DNA of 64,000 nt from Raphanus sativus (lineage: Eukaryota > Streptophyta > Magnoliopsida > Brassicales > Brassicaceae). The notes beneath the pieces were generated by a model, which was not told the DNA's origin, searched no databases, and saw only the letters and a list, made by a program, of their open reading frames with translations. The stretch spans positions 51,939,265-52,003,264 of the forward strand of contig NC_079516.1 of the NCBI RefSeq assembly GCF_000801105.2, given 5' to 3'. Position 1 is the stretch's first letter. Every line of letters begins with the position of its first letter. Of this stretch, positions 1 to 12,564 are shown in pieces. The position numbers were made by a program, and so were the translations under genes.

Positions 1-816
1 ACCGTTACTTTCACTGTTTCACTGTTTTGTGTCATCGATGACGTTTCTGACTGGTTGAGGAAAGAGCGGTACGCAAATCAGTCTTATCAAAACACAGAGC
101 CCTCCAATGACATTTGTCTGCGATTTTCAGTAAAATTACGGATATACAAATTTTCTTCACCCGGTTTGTTTTCACTTGAAACTCCAATTTCTGATTTTCT
201 TTACTTGGTGGCCATGATCGATATGCTTAGCTCCAAATTTCACCTACAATTTTACCTTTGCGAATTTCGTGTACGGTACGCAATTCATTCCCTACTCAAT
301 TGAGTGAGATTAACTTAAGTGGTCAATCTGCAACAACATGAAACCAGACTAGTGTCGGCGTGCGACCGAATGAACGACTATTGAATGAATCAACCTCGCA
401 CTGCAAAAACTCTTCTTAACGAATGTAAACATGTGTGTGTTGATGCAAGGGTTGTCGAGTGTAAGCTAAGCTCTCTGTGGCACGAGTTTGATTAGATCGT
501 TGACATAAATGTTCAGAGACCTGCGTTTCTCTTTTTTTTACTTTTTGCCGTCAAGTTGCAAATCAAAAAGAAAAAAAATATACATAGATCTACTAGGTTG
601 TGGTTCGGATTTTGATTTTTTTGTATGACGAGGAGAATTAAGCATATCTAAACCTATAGTATGAATCCGCACAGTGTAATCATTGATAATAAAACAATCA
701 AAGTTAGTGAGAACAAACCTAGAGTATGATAAATTCGCGAAAACAATGTAATCATTGACAAAAACAAAATCAAAGTTGATATATAAACCTAACGAATCAA
801 AGAGATAAGAACAAAC
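1..816 (-). other. FPA intron 1 (5' part, runs off the window)
   Basis: The FPA donor site (GT at 815-816 on the minus strand) opens this intron, and no second RRM exon can be seen down to base 1, so the intron is at least 816 bp. The FPA frame stays open into the intron for about 90 codons before a stop near 538. In A. thaliana, FPA is known to autoregulate by promoting polyadenylation inside its own intron 1, so a long intron here is expected. I could not pick one convincing poly(A) signal. Confidence 0.6.
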
Positions 817-1095
817 CGGTCGCGCGTATTGGATCTTCAACAGTCCCCCGTTCAGATTCGCCCCCTGTAGAGCTTCCATGGCCGCCACCGCTTCCTCCAC
901 GTGTCTGTAGTATATAAACGCGAATCCACGGGACGAATACGCCGTGATTCTGTCGATATCGCCGAACCTTCCGAACAACTCCGTCAGATCTGACTCCGTT
1001 GTATCCATCGTGATGCTACCCACCCATAGATTGTTCGATGTGAAACCGGAATCGTCGGATTCACGTCCTCTGAAAGGCTTCATAGCTGCCGCCAT
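817..1095 (-). CDS. FPA: FPA, flowering-time RNA-binding protein (first coding exon only)
   Basis: This is the first coding exon of FPA, a nuclear spen-family RNA-binding protein of the autonomous flowering pathway that controls 3'-end choice of transcripts. The 93 codons hold one complete RRM: RNP2-like NLWVGS and RNP1-like RGFAFIYY, ending at IQYARP before a canonical donor. I chose the ATG at 1093-1095 because it gives MAAAMKPF, closely matching the Arabidopsis start MALSMKPF; an ATG eight codons upstream is in frame but unlike the family. Two further RRMs and the SPOC domain lie outside the window. The gene is the left-most anchor of the conserved order FPA, 3-beta-HSD, GLX2-1, eL38. The assignment is firm for the exon; intactness of the rest cannot be judged. 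Confidence 0.9.
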
Positions 1096-1611
1096 CGCAC
1101 AGAGGTATTGATTGATCAATCGGTGAAACTAACGCTCAGAAATATCCACGAGACGGGAACGAGAGACGGATTGTGCGATGAATGAATAGTACGCTGGTTG
1201 AGTTAGATTACAATCAGAGAGAGAGAGAGATGCGTCTTCAAATCGTAACCAAAGAGAAGACGAGAGAGAACCCTAGGTCGAGATTGAAGATAGAGAGATA
1301 AAGAGCGATCCAATCCAAGCGGCGGCTCTTTAAAGGATAAATAAATAAAAGGAAATATTGATTTTTCTTGACCTATCAAATATAATTATATTTTCTTTTT
1401 GGATTCTGCCAAGTAAAATCAAAACGGTGCGTTTTATAGTAGTCATGGCAAACTCGTCAACACCACGAAATTGTCTCAGTAAGAGATATTGTTCATGTCA
1501 CCAGGATTACAGTCTGAAAATAAGGACTTTTTAATAGCATCTTTGCCAGTTACATAGACATTTAATAACTGCTGGTTAGTCTCTGAGATTGTTTCCTGGA
1601 CTTGAAAGCTT
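1096..1611. other. FPA 5' UTR/promoter and 3' flank of the HSD gene
   Basis: No gene is seen here. The first about 230 bases upstream of the FPA start are purine-rich on the plus strand (a GA run near 1217-1230), as is common in plant 5' UTRs. The rest is AT-rich and should hold the FPA promoter and the 3' UTR of the minus-strand neighbour. Confidence 0.5.
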
Positions 1612-4600
1612 TCACATGAACATTGGTTTAGATGAACCATCAGGTAGAGGCAGATTCTTCAGCACCACTTCTTTAACAACTGCTAAGCATTCGATGAAGA
1701 TCCGGGCTATGTGGTACAGCTCAAGCTCGTATTGCTCATAGATGAAGAAAGCAGTGAACGAGAATGACATCGCTGTTAAGTAGAATAGTCAATGTTATGG
1801 TGAGGAAGAGATTAATGGATAAGGAAGATATGTAGAAAAACAAAAGGCTTTGCATACCTGTGAAAATAAATGTTGCCAAGGAACGTGATACGATCAGCTT
1901 CAGGAGATATAGTGATCCAGCAATCTGTTTTTTTTTTTTGTGTTCGGTGCAAGTAAAACGAGAAATGAGGTCTTTTCATGTTTTGTGAGCATTAGAGGAA
2001 TGTGTAGAGAGTAAAATTGTACCTTGAAGAACTTGATCCAGTCTCCTCCTCTGCTTAAGGTATTAAGACTCTGCACTCCATGGTTCCATACAACTACGAT
2101 ATCCCTGCTAAGATCTCTCACTGCAGACTCCGAGATCTCGAATCTCCATGGAGGTATTTTCTTGACTTGAAGAAACCCAAAGCTGTCGAAAACGCAAAAT
2201 TTGTCAATTAAATGACAAAATTGATTTCAAAAGAGAAACATACATACATGGATGCATCATTGTTTGCTAGGACGATTCTAGTACCACAAAACACGTTCAC
2301 TGTTTTCTAGAGTAGTTCACTATTTTGAACCAGTACTTACATCTTTGACGGCACAAAAGCAAGTCCATAGAGAGCAACAAGTAGTATAAACAGAAGTTGA
2401 GCTGCAGACGAAGTAAATGTGCTTCCAGAAGAGAAGAACCAGTAGTATAACAAGTTGAGGACAACAAAAGAAACAAATGTATTCTTCTCATTTCTCCACA
2501 GCAAGATGTCCGCAACTACATAAACATACAAAAAGGGGTCAATTTAAAGAGATTAATACTTGCATAGACAGCATGTGCATAGCGTTCAATTATTTTATGG
2601 TCTAGAAGCGAATGTCGATGGACTTAGCAGATACATCAGCATATTTTAGATTTCAAGAAGAAGGAATCTAAGTTGAGAGTAGAAATCGATTATTTCAGGT
2701 TAAGCCTTATTTGCATGCAATATGCATCGTAGCTCAATAAGAAACAGACTTAAAGTAATGTAGCGGGATACTTCCCCAAGAACAGATCAATCCAACATTT
2801 TTGATGGGGAGATGGTACTAACCTTTTCCACAACCAAGAAGCTGATCTGCTTTAGATTGAATGGCCGTATCATCAGATTTCTCAAGATCGCGAGAGAACC
2901 ACTGAACCGTTGATGCAATACCATCCTACGAATTCAACGAGATCTATTGTGACCAAGGGTGCTACAAAGCAGCTGAATATGAAGAAACAAAATATTATCC
3001 AAACTAAACTCACTTCAAGTGACACAACTGGTGTGTAACCGAGATGCTTCTTAGCAGCATTGCAGTTAAAAGTTCTCGTTGAGGAAGCTAAGAGAGCAAA
3101 CTGATGAGCTGTGTCATAATAATTTCCAGTGCCTTCCTTTTCTTGTGTCCATTTAAGTAGTGACAAAACAGGCGAAACCAGCCGAACAGGAAGTTTAGTG
3201 GATGGTCTGCAATCAAAGACAAAAAAGTATTAAATTAGGTAAAACCAGAAACTTAGCTTTAAGGATCTAAAACTTTGCAAAATGATCAAATACCCTGGGA
3301 AATAAGAGACTGAAAACATGTTCAACCATGTACAAGATAGTAAATATAACACAACATATAAGTATCTGCTAGGATAAAAATGATAATAAATACGGCCCTA
3401 CTCCCACTAGATAAGGTAGTTCTATATTTACCAATAGAAAGATGATAAGAATGCAGATGCTTTAAGAAGAAACATTCAGGAAGGGTTCAGAATTCTGCCG
3501 AATCTTTGTTCGCGATTAAGCAGAAACAGGGCAATCAGGAAACAGCATAATGAAGAAAGTCCAAACAGGTTTTCTTTTATCAACAACTATTTTAATTTTC
3601 GTTTACCTTGGGTACCCCAAACCTTCAACGATGTGGCTTACAAAGTCCCAGAATTTGACAGGCTTGAGGTTAGTGATAAAGAATTCCTACAAATAATCAG
3701 CAAGAAAAAACTTCATCATATAAAAAGGCTGTGCGCTTTCAGGAGTGCTTTTGGAAACTACGTGTGCCTCATGGTTACCTTTCCAGCCACAGATTCCATA
3801 TGAGTATCTAATGCTTCAGCGGCACAAATATGTGCATGAGCAACGTTGTCAGAGTAAGTGAAATCAGACATGTTTTCACCATTCCCGATTTTAAACTGTG
3901 AAATATTGAAAAAGAAGACAGTCATTCCTCAGATAAAAAGGAAAACCAAAGCTTAAGGAATATGCCATCCATAGGGAAAACTACAAGGCATAATAATTTA
4001 ATACAATGGTAATATATCTAGCTGACGAAGCTATGTCAAGAAAACACAGACGTAAGTTTTCAAACAAGAAAAAAATTAAGGACACAATTAAAACGGTCTA
4101 AGCTTATTGAAGCAAAGAAAATCAGAATCTCTCATGATAATAGAGTCAAAACCTTTGCATATCCGGATTTGGCAAGATTCACGAGGAAAGGGACAAACTC
4201 CGTGTCACCAGGTCCAAACACAATGCTAGAGCGAAGTGCACAAGTTAAAAGACCATCACGATTGTTAGCAAATTTGATCAACGCTTCCGCTTGAGCTTTG
4301 AAGTCTGTCAACATGGATGGGAACTGCAAAAGAATCCGAGCAAAAACATATATCATTCCTGAACAAAGAAACAAAAAAAAAAATCTTGCACAGTGATTGA
4401 TGATTACCTTCAAAGGACGTCTCAATGATTCATCACCATCACGAATAGGTTCTGAACCGTCAAACACAACGTCAGCAGTACTGTTGTAGATAAGTTTTCT
4501 AACTCCAGATTCACGACAAGCGGAGATCACATTTCTTGTACCTGTTGGAAGTCAAAGAACTCGATTAAAAACACTCAAATCCAATAACAATATCTGGTAC

Positions 4601-5087
4601 ACAAAAACGAGTTAAAAGTCCTTTTACCTTGAACCAAAACCTTGTAGCAATAAAAGTAATCATGAGAACGTAAATCATCAGCTCCCATGTAGAACACAAC
4701 GTATGAACCTTCAGTAACTGCCACGTCAACAATCAAAGCTATCAAAATCAGAATCCGATCTATTCTCAGTCTAATGTTGCAAGCATCGACGATCCAAACG
4801 ATAAGTGCATATGAAGGAATACAAAAGGAAGGAAGCAAACCTTTGACGATCTGAGGTTTATCCCGAACATCGACGCAGTGATACGAAGCGCGGCCAGAGG
4901 AGAGAGCGTCGACGAGGACGGAATCGGACTCGTCGAGATTGAGAGTCGGAGCGGAGTCGGCGACTCGGACTGTCCAGGTTCCGAGCCGAAGCAATCTGGA
5001 GACGAGCGATCGGCCAACGAAACCTCGGCCGTTGAGGACGACGCAGGTGTTGAGCCGCGAATCGTAACGGACGGCGTCTTCCTCCAT
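1612..5087 (-). CDS. 3-beta-HSD/isomerase-like protein with C-terminal reticulon-type membrane region
   Basis: Twelve exons (minus): 5087-4841, 4717-4628, 4541-4408, 4323-4153, 3895-3779, 3686-3607, 3206-3014, 2925-2823, 2515-2341, 2182-2023, 1924-1858, 1772-1612, giving 565 residues in one frame. The N-terminal half is an extended short-chain dehydrogenase with nucleotide-binding motif NGRGFVG near residue 20. The C-terminal about 200 residues contain long hydrophobic stretches (exons 9 and 11) typical of a reticulon-homology ER membrane domain. This matches At2g43420 (3-beta-HSD/D-like, RTNLB20). Family members act in sterol C-4 demethylation at the ER. An oddity: the YxxxK catalytic tyrosine is not visible; the aligned segment is LTDFK (residues 162-166), so the lysine is kept and the tyrosine is Leu. 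The protein may therefore not be an active sterol dehydrogenase. The family call is firm, the activity is not. Confidence 0.9.
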
Positions 5088-5969
5088 TGTATCTCGCCTT
5101 CTCTCTGTGTAACTCGCGAGTCGAACTCGGAGACGAGGTTAGATCAGTGGGTGCAAATTGCAGAAAGAAACAAAAAAAAGCTGAATCGTAATGGTTAAGG
5201 GTTTGTTTGTTTGGCGGGCAGATCGTGATATTTGCAACCTCTCCACTAGCTAAACCTTATTAGCGTTTTCATTTGTTATTAGGGTTATTGTAAAAATATT
5301 CGACTGTGTAAACAAATATTAACAATTTATTCTGTTAACTTCGATTGTGTAACAATTTTAATGGATGGATAGTAATAAATTACACTGATTTATTCTGTTA
5401 ATAACTTTACAATGTTGAAAATTTTAATTTAGTTTATTATGTACTAATCTATATAACTGAATAAAAAATCGCATTTTTCAGAACGCAAACCGTATGATAT
5501 ACAAACACTAATAAAATATACATCCTGTAAGATAATATAGATTATTTGCTGAATACAATGTAAATTAAAATAATAATCATAGGGGCGCACGCTTGAGTTG
5601 TCACGTCTGAAGTCTGGTGAGCTATATCCATCAACCCACCAAACAAATGATTTCCACAGTTGGATATTTGGTAAGCACTTGAAGAGGGACACTAAAACGT
5701 ATACTACTACATTGTAACATGTAAGCAAAACCGAAAACACAAAATCATATATTACATTTTAAATTTCATATTTTAGTAACTGAGCTCAACTATATATTTT
5801 AAGATGATTTTTTTTTTGAATATAACATTTTTTTTTTGGGCAACATTTTGAATATAACATATTCAAATGATTACATAAGAAGCTCAAAACATGTAATATT
5901 AACCTTTCAGCTGATGATGAGTGGACTTCCATCTATACAATACGGTAAAGATAACCCTCAAAGCTTCTT
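5088..5969. other. Promoter region of the HSD gene and 3' flank of GLX2-1
   Basis: AT-rich intergenic DNA. The first about 130 bases are less AT-rich and probably 5' UTR. Apart from T-runs near 5811-5840 I see no repeat or gene. Confidence 0.4.
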
Positions 5970-8101
5970 TTAGAAACGGTCTCTGGCTTTGTGTATACGA
6001 CGCAGTGCCTCCACCTCGTCTGCTGAGTCTTGAATACTCAAAGATCTGCGGATTTCTTTGCTAGATGTTCTGAGGAACGGGTTACACGCTTTCTCCACCT
6101 TAACACTCGTTGGAATCTACAGAGAACAACCCGTAAATGAAATCCAAAACGAGGTTTACAGAGAGAGAGAAGAGAAGAGAAGAGAAGAAAAAATACAGAT
6201 GGGAGTCCCTGGCTACGAAGATGGGCGACTCGGGTTGCATATGACTGGAGCGTTTCATTCTTTGGTTCTATGGAGAGTGCAAACTTGATATTGCCCTGTA
6301 TCACGGACCGACATGTATATAGTTTGCTTCGAGTTGAATAATGTGGAAAGATACGGGTAGTGCCAAAACTTACTGCTGTGTTTTCGCGACCGCAGTATAT
6401 ATTTGTATCATCTGGTAAAGACACAATCTTTTGAAATGATGAAAGCATCTGAGACAGGCAAAAAAAAAGGAATCTTATCGTTAAAAGAGAACAGAGGAAT
6501 GTAATGTACTTTTGTTGAACAACCGATGAAGTTAAGTTACTGGAGTAAGTCTATAACATTTGCACTCTTTAAGTTTTTTAGGAACACTAATGCAGAGCAC
6601 ACACTCACTTAGCAAAATCTTCTTTTTTGCGACAAAGAAATCAACCAGTGCGCACATAGAAAATGTTTAATATTTTGATAATTTATCAGATTCGCCGGAT
6701 AGGTTTTGGGCCTGTAATATTACCTGCTCGGGGGTACCTTCTGTGAGGGTACCACAAGATAAGCTATGTATCAAATCTCCTGTGAATACTGTGGCTGAAC
6801 CGGGAAAGTAGAAGCTAACATGACCTGCTTGAGAAAAAAAGAGCAAGTAAGAGAGTAAAAACATGACTCCAAGTATTCAATAAGTTACTATTTGAGTGAG
6901 TGTGTGTAAGAACAGAGCAGACCTTGTGTGTGGCCAGGAGTGTCAATAACCCGAACCTCATGCCCAGCAAACATCCACTTATCACTCTCCTTCAAAAGTA
7001 TGTCAATTCCAGGAATCCTATCCTTATCCACAGCTGAGCCAATCACCTTCCGGAAACATAAAAAATAAAAAAATAAAATAGTCAAGACAAAGCTGACTAG
7101 CAAAGTAGAAGTCAACCACAGTCTCCATTCTTTTTTTAAAATCAAACTATTATTCCGTAGAGCTCTATGTTTCATAGATAATAGAGGCAAAAGGGGAACA
7201 AGTGATAGATAAAAGAGAGGGCTAAAGAGCAAAGATAGTATAGTATTATCCCATTTACCTTTGCGCCATACTTTGCTTTGAGTTCAGCATTCCCCCCAAT
7301 GTGATCATGATGGTGATGAGTATTCAATATGTAAGTCAGGTTCCAGTTTCTCCTGCTCAACGCCTCTATAACAGGTGCAGCCTCAGAAGGATCAACGACT
7401 CCAACCGTGCCAGTGTCTTCATCGTGCAAAAGATAAGCATAGTTGTCCTTACTACACGGCACCTAAAAACACACACCACCCGGAACAACATTAGAAAGAG
7501 AACAAAAAGAGATTGAAAATTGACATATAAGCGATGAATGAATGATGCAACTAAACTAACCAGTTCGATTTTAAGAGAAGAGGGCATGTTGGAGATGCTA
7601 CAAAAGTGAGTGATCTTAAGGGTTTTTCTAGCGCCACGAAGTGTTTTGAGTGGCATGGAGAATAGCCACATAACTCCGTATAGTAAGCTTTTTCTCAGGC
7701 AAAGATGTCTCCAACCAGGCCACCCCACACAAACCTGACCTCCGATCTGTTTTCATTGTGATACAATCAATTTTTTTTAAAGAAAAAAACAACATAGCAG
7801 CCAGAAAAAAAAAAGACAATACACATTTGTCTAAATGCAGACAAGAGAAGCTTAGATAATTCAAACTAACGAGACAAAACACAAAACAGTTGATGCCTAG
7901 TTTCAGCTACATAGATAGGCTTAAATCTCGCACCAACCATCATAAAAACCGGATCGGGATTGATTTCAACAGTTATGAACAAAGAGTGAATCAAAGATAC
8001 AAAGGGGGGAGAGAGAGATGAACCCTAGAAGAAGAAGGAAGCGATGACTTGTTGTGGTTGTTGTTGTTGGTAGATGAAGAAGCTTTGGAGATTATTGGCA
8101 T
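5970..8101 (-). CDS. GLX2-1: GLX2-1, mitochondrial glyoxalase-II-like metallo-beta-lactamase-fold protein
   Basis: Eight exons (minus): 8101-8024, 7746-7561, 7462-7259, 7046-6923, 6824-6724, 6448-6374, 6295-6197, 6116-5970, giving 337 residues (about 331 in Arabidopsis At2g43430). A Ser/Asn-rich N-terminus fits a mitochondrial targeting peptide. The metallo-beta-lactamase core shows THHHHDH (metal site), the TPGHT histidine and the TGD aspartate. The usual glyoxalase II motif CGHEYT reads CGRENT, so one histidine ligand is Arg. The Arabidopsis GLX2-1 protein is reported to bind a dinuclear metal centre without glyoxalase II activity, and this copy shows the same hallmark. The first exon has an extra run of Asn codons compared with Arabidopsis. 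The gene is intact and follows the conserved order between HSD and eL38. Confidence 0.93.
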
Positions 8102-9226
8102 CCTCTACTTCTCTCTCTCTCTAGATTACTCAGATAAAAACGAGCGAGAGAGAGATGAACGATTATAACTTGTTCGAAGGCTTTACCTCTTTAGAGAAAT
8201 TGCGAGGAGAAAGCAGACACAATTTCGCTTGAGCTGTGATGATGACGAGTCTGCGACTTGGACAGGAAAAAAGACGTCAGAGCTTAGAAAACAGCTTTTG
8301 GTTTATTTATTTTTTTATTTAACTTTCATTTTCGCTTTTAATAAGTCTGATTTAATTTAATAGCTCAACTACTTAAAATCCTTCTAAGTTCTAACAATAA
8401 ATTGTTCGGTGCTATCACATCCTATTAATTCATAAAATTAATGTTAAAATGTTCGACCCACGCGGAAACGACACTCCTTTTTGGAATAACGAGTATTTAA
8501 AAGGGTAGATATATGTTAATGTTCCTACTACTTTCTAACGGTTATTCCGTTTATTTAATTTGTTTTTTTTTTCTTTTTTACTATTTTGCTAGTTTATATT
8601 CACTTTTGGAAGGCATGAAAGAAAATACATTTACTTTTGGGCCGACGCCTAAAAAAGAAAGAAAAGAAAGATTCTATTTGGTCTCATTATCCATTTTGGG
8701 TTTGTATAATGTCCTGTTCTTTTGCTTACTGGATATATGAAAGTTTAATTACAGTTCTTATCTCTATATCAGACATTTTTGTATTATATATGTAACTTAT
8801 TTATCAACTAGTTTAAGCTTGCATGTCTTTCCACAAAAGAAAATATTCTCAAACTAGAAGTAATTTAGCCCATGAACGTTAATTGGGCTAGATTAACAGC
8901 TTTCAACCCAATCGTTATAAAATTCAAAAGCCCATAGTATCAAACACGGAACACAAGTTTGTCTTCACAAGGGACGGTCATGCTGTCCACAGAACGAGCA
9001 GTTAAGTTTACTAGTTTTAGTTCGGGTAATAAATTCTAAAGGTTGTATTAGTAATCGTAGAGCAGATGTATGGAACTAATATAATTTTTTCAAAAAAAAT
9101 TGAATTAGAAGCAAAAGAAATCCAAAAACATACTCATAGAAAAAGTTCGAACATAGTTTAGCTAAACAAAAAACATATTCTCATCATCTGAATTCATCAT
9201 AACAAAGGGGCTTCATCATCTTATCT
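8102..9226. other. GLX2-1 promoter/5' UTR and eL38 3' flank
   Basis: No gene is seen. The GLX2-1 side (8102-8290) is CT/GA-rich 5' UTR-like sequence. The rest is AT-rich with several isolated GCCCA/TGGGC motifs (for example near 8885 and 8930). The open frame at 8513-8740 is T-rich low-complexity and looks fortuitous. Confidence 0.4.
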
Positions 9227-9836
<610 letters not shown>

Positions 9837-9922
9837 GTTGTTTTAGCTTTGGCCGCCTTTCACAGAGAGAGAGAGCAAGAACAAAACCACGGAAAAAAAG
9901 ACACGGTCTAGATATAGAGACC

Positions 9923-10098
9923 AAACCCTAGACTCTTACATCTAAATACCATATTTACCCCTTTAGTCCATCTATCCAACAACCTTCATATTAGGCTTCG
10001 GCCCAATCAGGTATCCTGATGCTTCGGCCCAATCAGGTATCCTGATGCTTCGGCCCAATTAGGTCGTCCTGATGCTTCGGCCCAATTAGGTCGTCCTG
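9923..10098. promoter_or_regulatory. eL38 promoter: telo-box and fourfold TGGGCC repeat
   Basis: Directly upstream of the minus-strand eL38 gene there is an AAACCCTA motif (9923-9930). It is followed by four tandem units of 25-27 bp (9995-10020, 10021-10046, 10047-10073, 10074-10098), each containing GCTTCGGCCCAAT, i.e. ATTGGGCCGAAGC on the gene's strand. TGGGCC/Y 'site II' elements together with a telo-box are the known module driving plant ribosomal protein genes through TCP factors. That the array acts this way here is inference. It also lies only 120 bp from the 3' end of the ASCH gene. Confidence 0.6.
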
Positions 10099-10217
10099 TT
10101 TTTTTTTTCTGTTTTACTACTAACCCAAATGTTTACATGTACTAACGAAAACAACCAGAGTACATTACAGTTTGTTGAAAGAAAGAAAACAAAATGTTTT
10201 TCTTTTGTGGTGAGTGC

Positions 10218-12248
10218 CTAATGCTTCCAAGCCATGGAGTGGCCATCCTCAGTGTAAGGCTCAAGAAATCCAACGAACTGCAAAACATAAACAAAACTCA
10301 TCATCGGTAAAACAATTGATAGATCAAAACATTAAGAGAGATAATAAGTTCAAAGCGAATAAAATAGTATACTCTGGTTCCATCTCGAGACCAACGTGCT
10401 CCATATCCTTGAACTACTCTTATCTCAAAAACTTCTCCGTGTGGTGGAACGATGTGTACGTTCATCCAGCAACAGTGCCAAATGAAGCTATTGATAGTGT
10501 CCATCGCAAGCCTATTCTTATCTGAATCTGAGAGAAAAATTAAGGAAATGAAGAGTCCACATTCAAATATTGAAAAGCTACTTACTTACTTTTACTTACC
10601 GGATCCAGAAAGAACACCCCAGAACCTATCGCTGCTTCGATCAACATGCTTGGATAACGCTCTAGCTCCATGGCTCAATCTACATCCTTTTATCTCAACA
10701 AAAAAAAATAACATTCTTAATTATATGTCACAAAGCCTAACTACAATGTATCAATGATATGATTCAGTTTTTGAGGTACCATTGGTTTATATGGAAGCAT
10801 AAAGGAAGAGAGTAGAACCGGTCTTGGAGGAGGCAGAGCATGAGAAATGGATCCAACGGTGTGAGCAAGACCAAGAAGGCTTTGCACACCGGTGTAACTC
10901 AAGCCCTGTAGTTTTTTGGAAGAAATATCATATAAACAAACAGAAGTAGAGATGGAAAAAAAAGCTAAGAACGTACAGAGAGTATGTGAGACAAAGCTAC
11001 ACAAGGCTTAGAAGAAACTGATTTACTAAGATGGATCGCCACAACACCATTGTTCTTCTCTTGATCATCAACGTCACACCATTTCTTGAACATTTGCATA
11101 CCTAAGAATGTGAAAAACCGTTAAGAGACATAAACTTACACAGAAGGTAATGAATGGCGAGGGAAGAGCTTTTTTTTTTTTTTACCTTCTTCCACTGTTT
11201 TAGTGCCAGGAAAGACTTTCTCTGGACTCTCGGCTTTTAACAGCTCGTAAAAAGATGAATATTTGTGCATTTCCTATATATAGATTAAAGAAGAGGATAT
11301 GTCTATTGTAAAAAAAAAAACATGAAAGCAAAAAAGAAAATGATTATCTCACCATAACTTCAAACATGAGAGATTTATTTATCATAACCAGAGAGCCTCT
11401 CTGTTGAAGTCTGAAGAAAATGCAAACAACATTTGTGAAAACACATCAAATCACAAAGGTTTTGAATCATGGCTCAGTAACTTTTAGTTTCACATACCCA
11501 TCAAACTCTGTTTCAAAACACCTAGCCTCAACTGTTTTGATGCCATCTAACGAATCCATTCAAATTAAGCTAACACAAAATCTGACTAAGAACCTGATGT
11601 TGACATTGATAAGTGGACACGCAAAATTTTCAGACAAGAAGATTTGTACCTTTCATGAGGGAGAATAAGGGCTCTTGAACTTGAAGCTCACAAGCTACAT
11701 ACTTCAAGGCCTGTTAGAATAATTGCAAAGAGAACAGTCCAAAAGCAAAACAAAAACAAAAACTCTAAAAAGCCAATCAACATTCACAAGAGTCCTAAGC
11801 AAAGAGAAATGAACTATGAGACTCACGTTGACTAACTCAGAACCCTTTTGGATTATGAGCTTCCTCCACTCATCCTCCTTCTCCCTCAAACCAATAACCT
11901 CCTTCCCCAACGAAACCTTCTCAAAACCTCCACAGAAACAACCAGAAGCAATCGATTTCAGCAGGCTCGAAGCAAGACGCTTGTACAGAGGACACTCAGG
12001 AACACCTGCAAGTGCTTCTTCAGCAGTATCTGGCATCCACAACAAAACACAGACCGATTCAATGAATCACGAACAGTAAACAAAATGGGTTTTGGAAAAG
12101 AAGGTCCGATACCATCTCCGGCGTGAAGAAGCGAGTCGCCGGAGAGAAGACCGGAGCAGAAATCTCCGGTAAGCTCTAGATCGAAATCTGAAGGGTGAGT
12201 GAGTGTGAACTTCACCATTTCCTCTATACAATCTCTCAGTCTATCCAT
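10218..12248 (-). CDS. ASCH-domain protein (putative RNA-binding; At2g43465-like)
   Basis: Eleven exons (minus): 12248-12113, 12029-11827, 11710-11650, 11546-11498, 11410-11353, 11273-11186, 11101-10977, 10905-10780, 10693-10600, 10521-10373, 10277-10218, giving 382 residues with consistent phases. The 49-bp exon 4 is easy to miss but is needed for frame; it encodes the family's DGxKTVExR segment. Characteristic blocks include GLSYTGVQSLLGL, PPPRPVLLSSFMLP, the HIVPPHGEVFEIR block and the GYGARW block, ending FLEPYTEDGHSMAWKH. The plant ASCH family shares these. ASCH is a PUA-like beta-barrel thought to bind RNA; the specific role is unknown. I took the ATG at 12248 because the longer frame upstream only opens with TTG. 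The gene looks intact and sits between eL38 and the DUF3755 gene as in Arabidopsis. Confidence 0.88.
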
Positions 12249-12564
12249 CTCTTCGCTCAATCGTTTGTCAAAGTTTGATACTTTTTTGTGATTCTCAGAA
12301 CAAAAAAAATTGCTTTTTTAATTTATTTTTATATGAGCATGAAAAAAGTCAAACTTTTTCTTTGACTTTTTAACATTTAACAATCGAAAAGCTTCTTTGT
12401 TCTTGATTTGATTTAAATCAGCTAATTACAAAGGTCTTAACTTGTGTCATACCAAAAAAAAAGAAAAAAAAAACCTTAACTTGTATTCTACGGTAGGGTT
12501 TCTACTGATAGAAACAAAAAAAAAACCTTAATATCTGGAAGAAGAAAAAAACAAAGAGTCTCGT
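12249..12564. other. Short spacer between ASCH and DUF3755 genes
   Basis: AT-rich spacer with several A-runs (12300-12540). It must contain the ASCH promoter and the DUF3755 3' UTR. Nothing else is seen. Confidence 0.4.

Noticed and set aside
4878..5198. 106-codon plus-strand frame over the HSD first exon
   Set aside because: It is the complement of a well-supported coding exon with normal composition.
8513..8740. 75-codon hydrophobic plus-strand frame
   Set aside because: T-rich DNA produces Phe/Leu runs; there is no promoter or homologue that I recognise.
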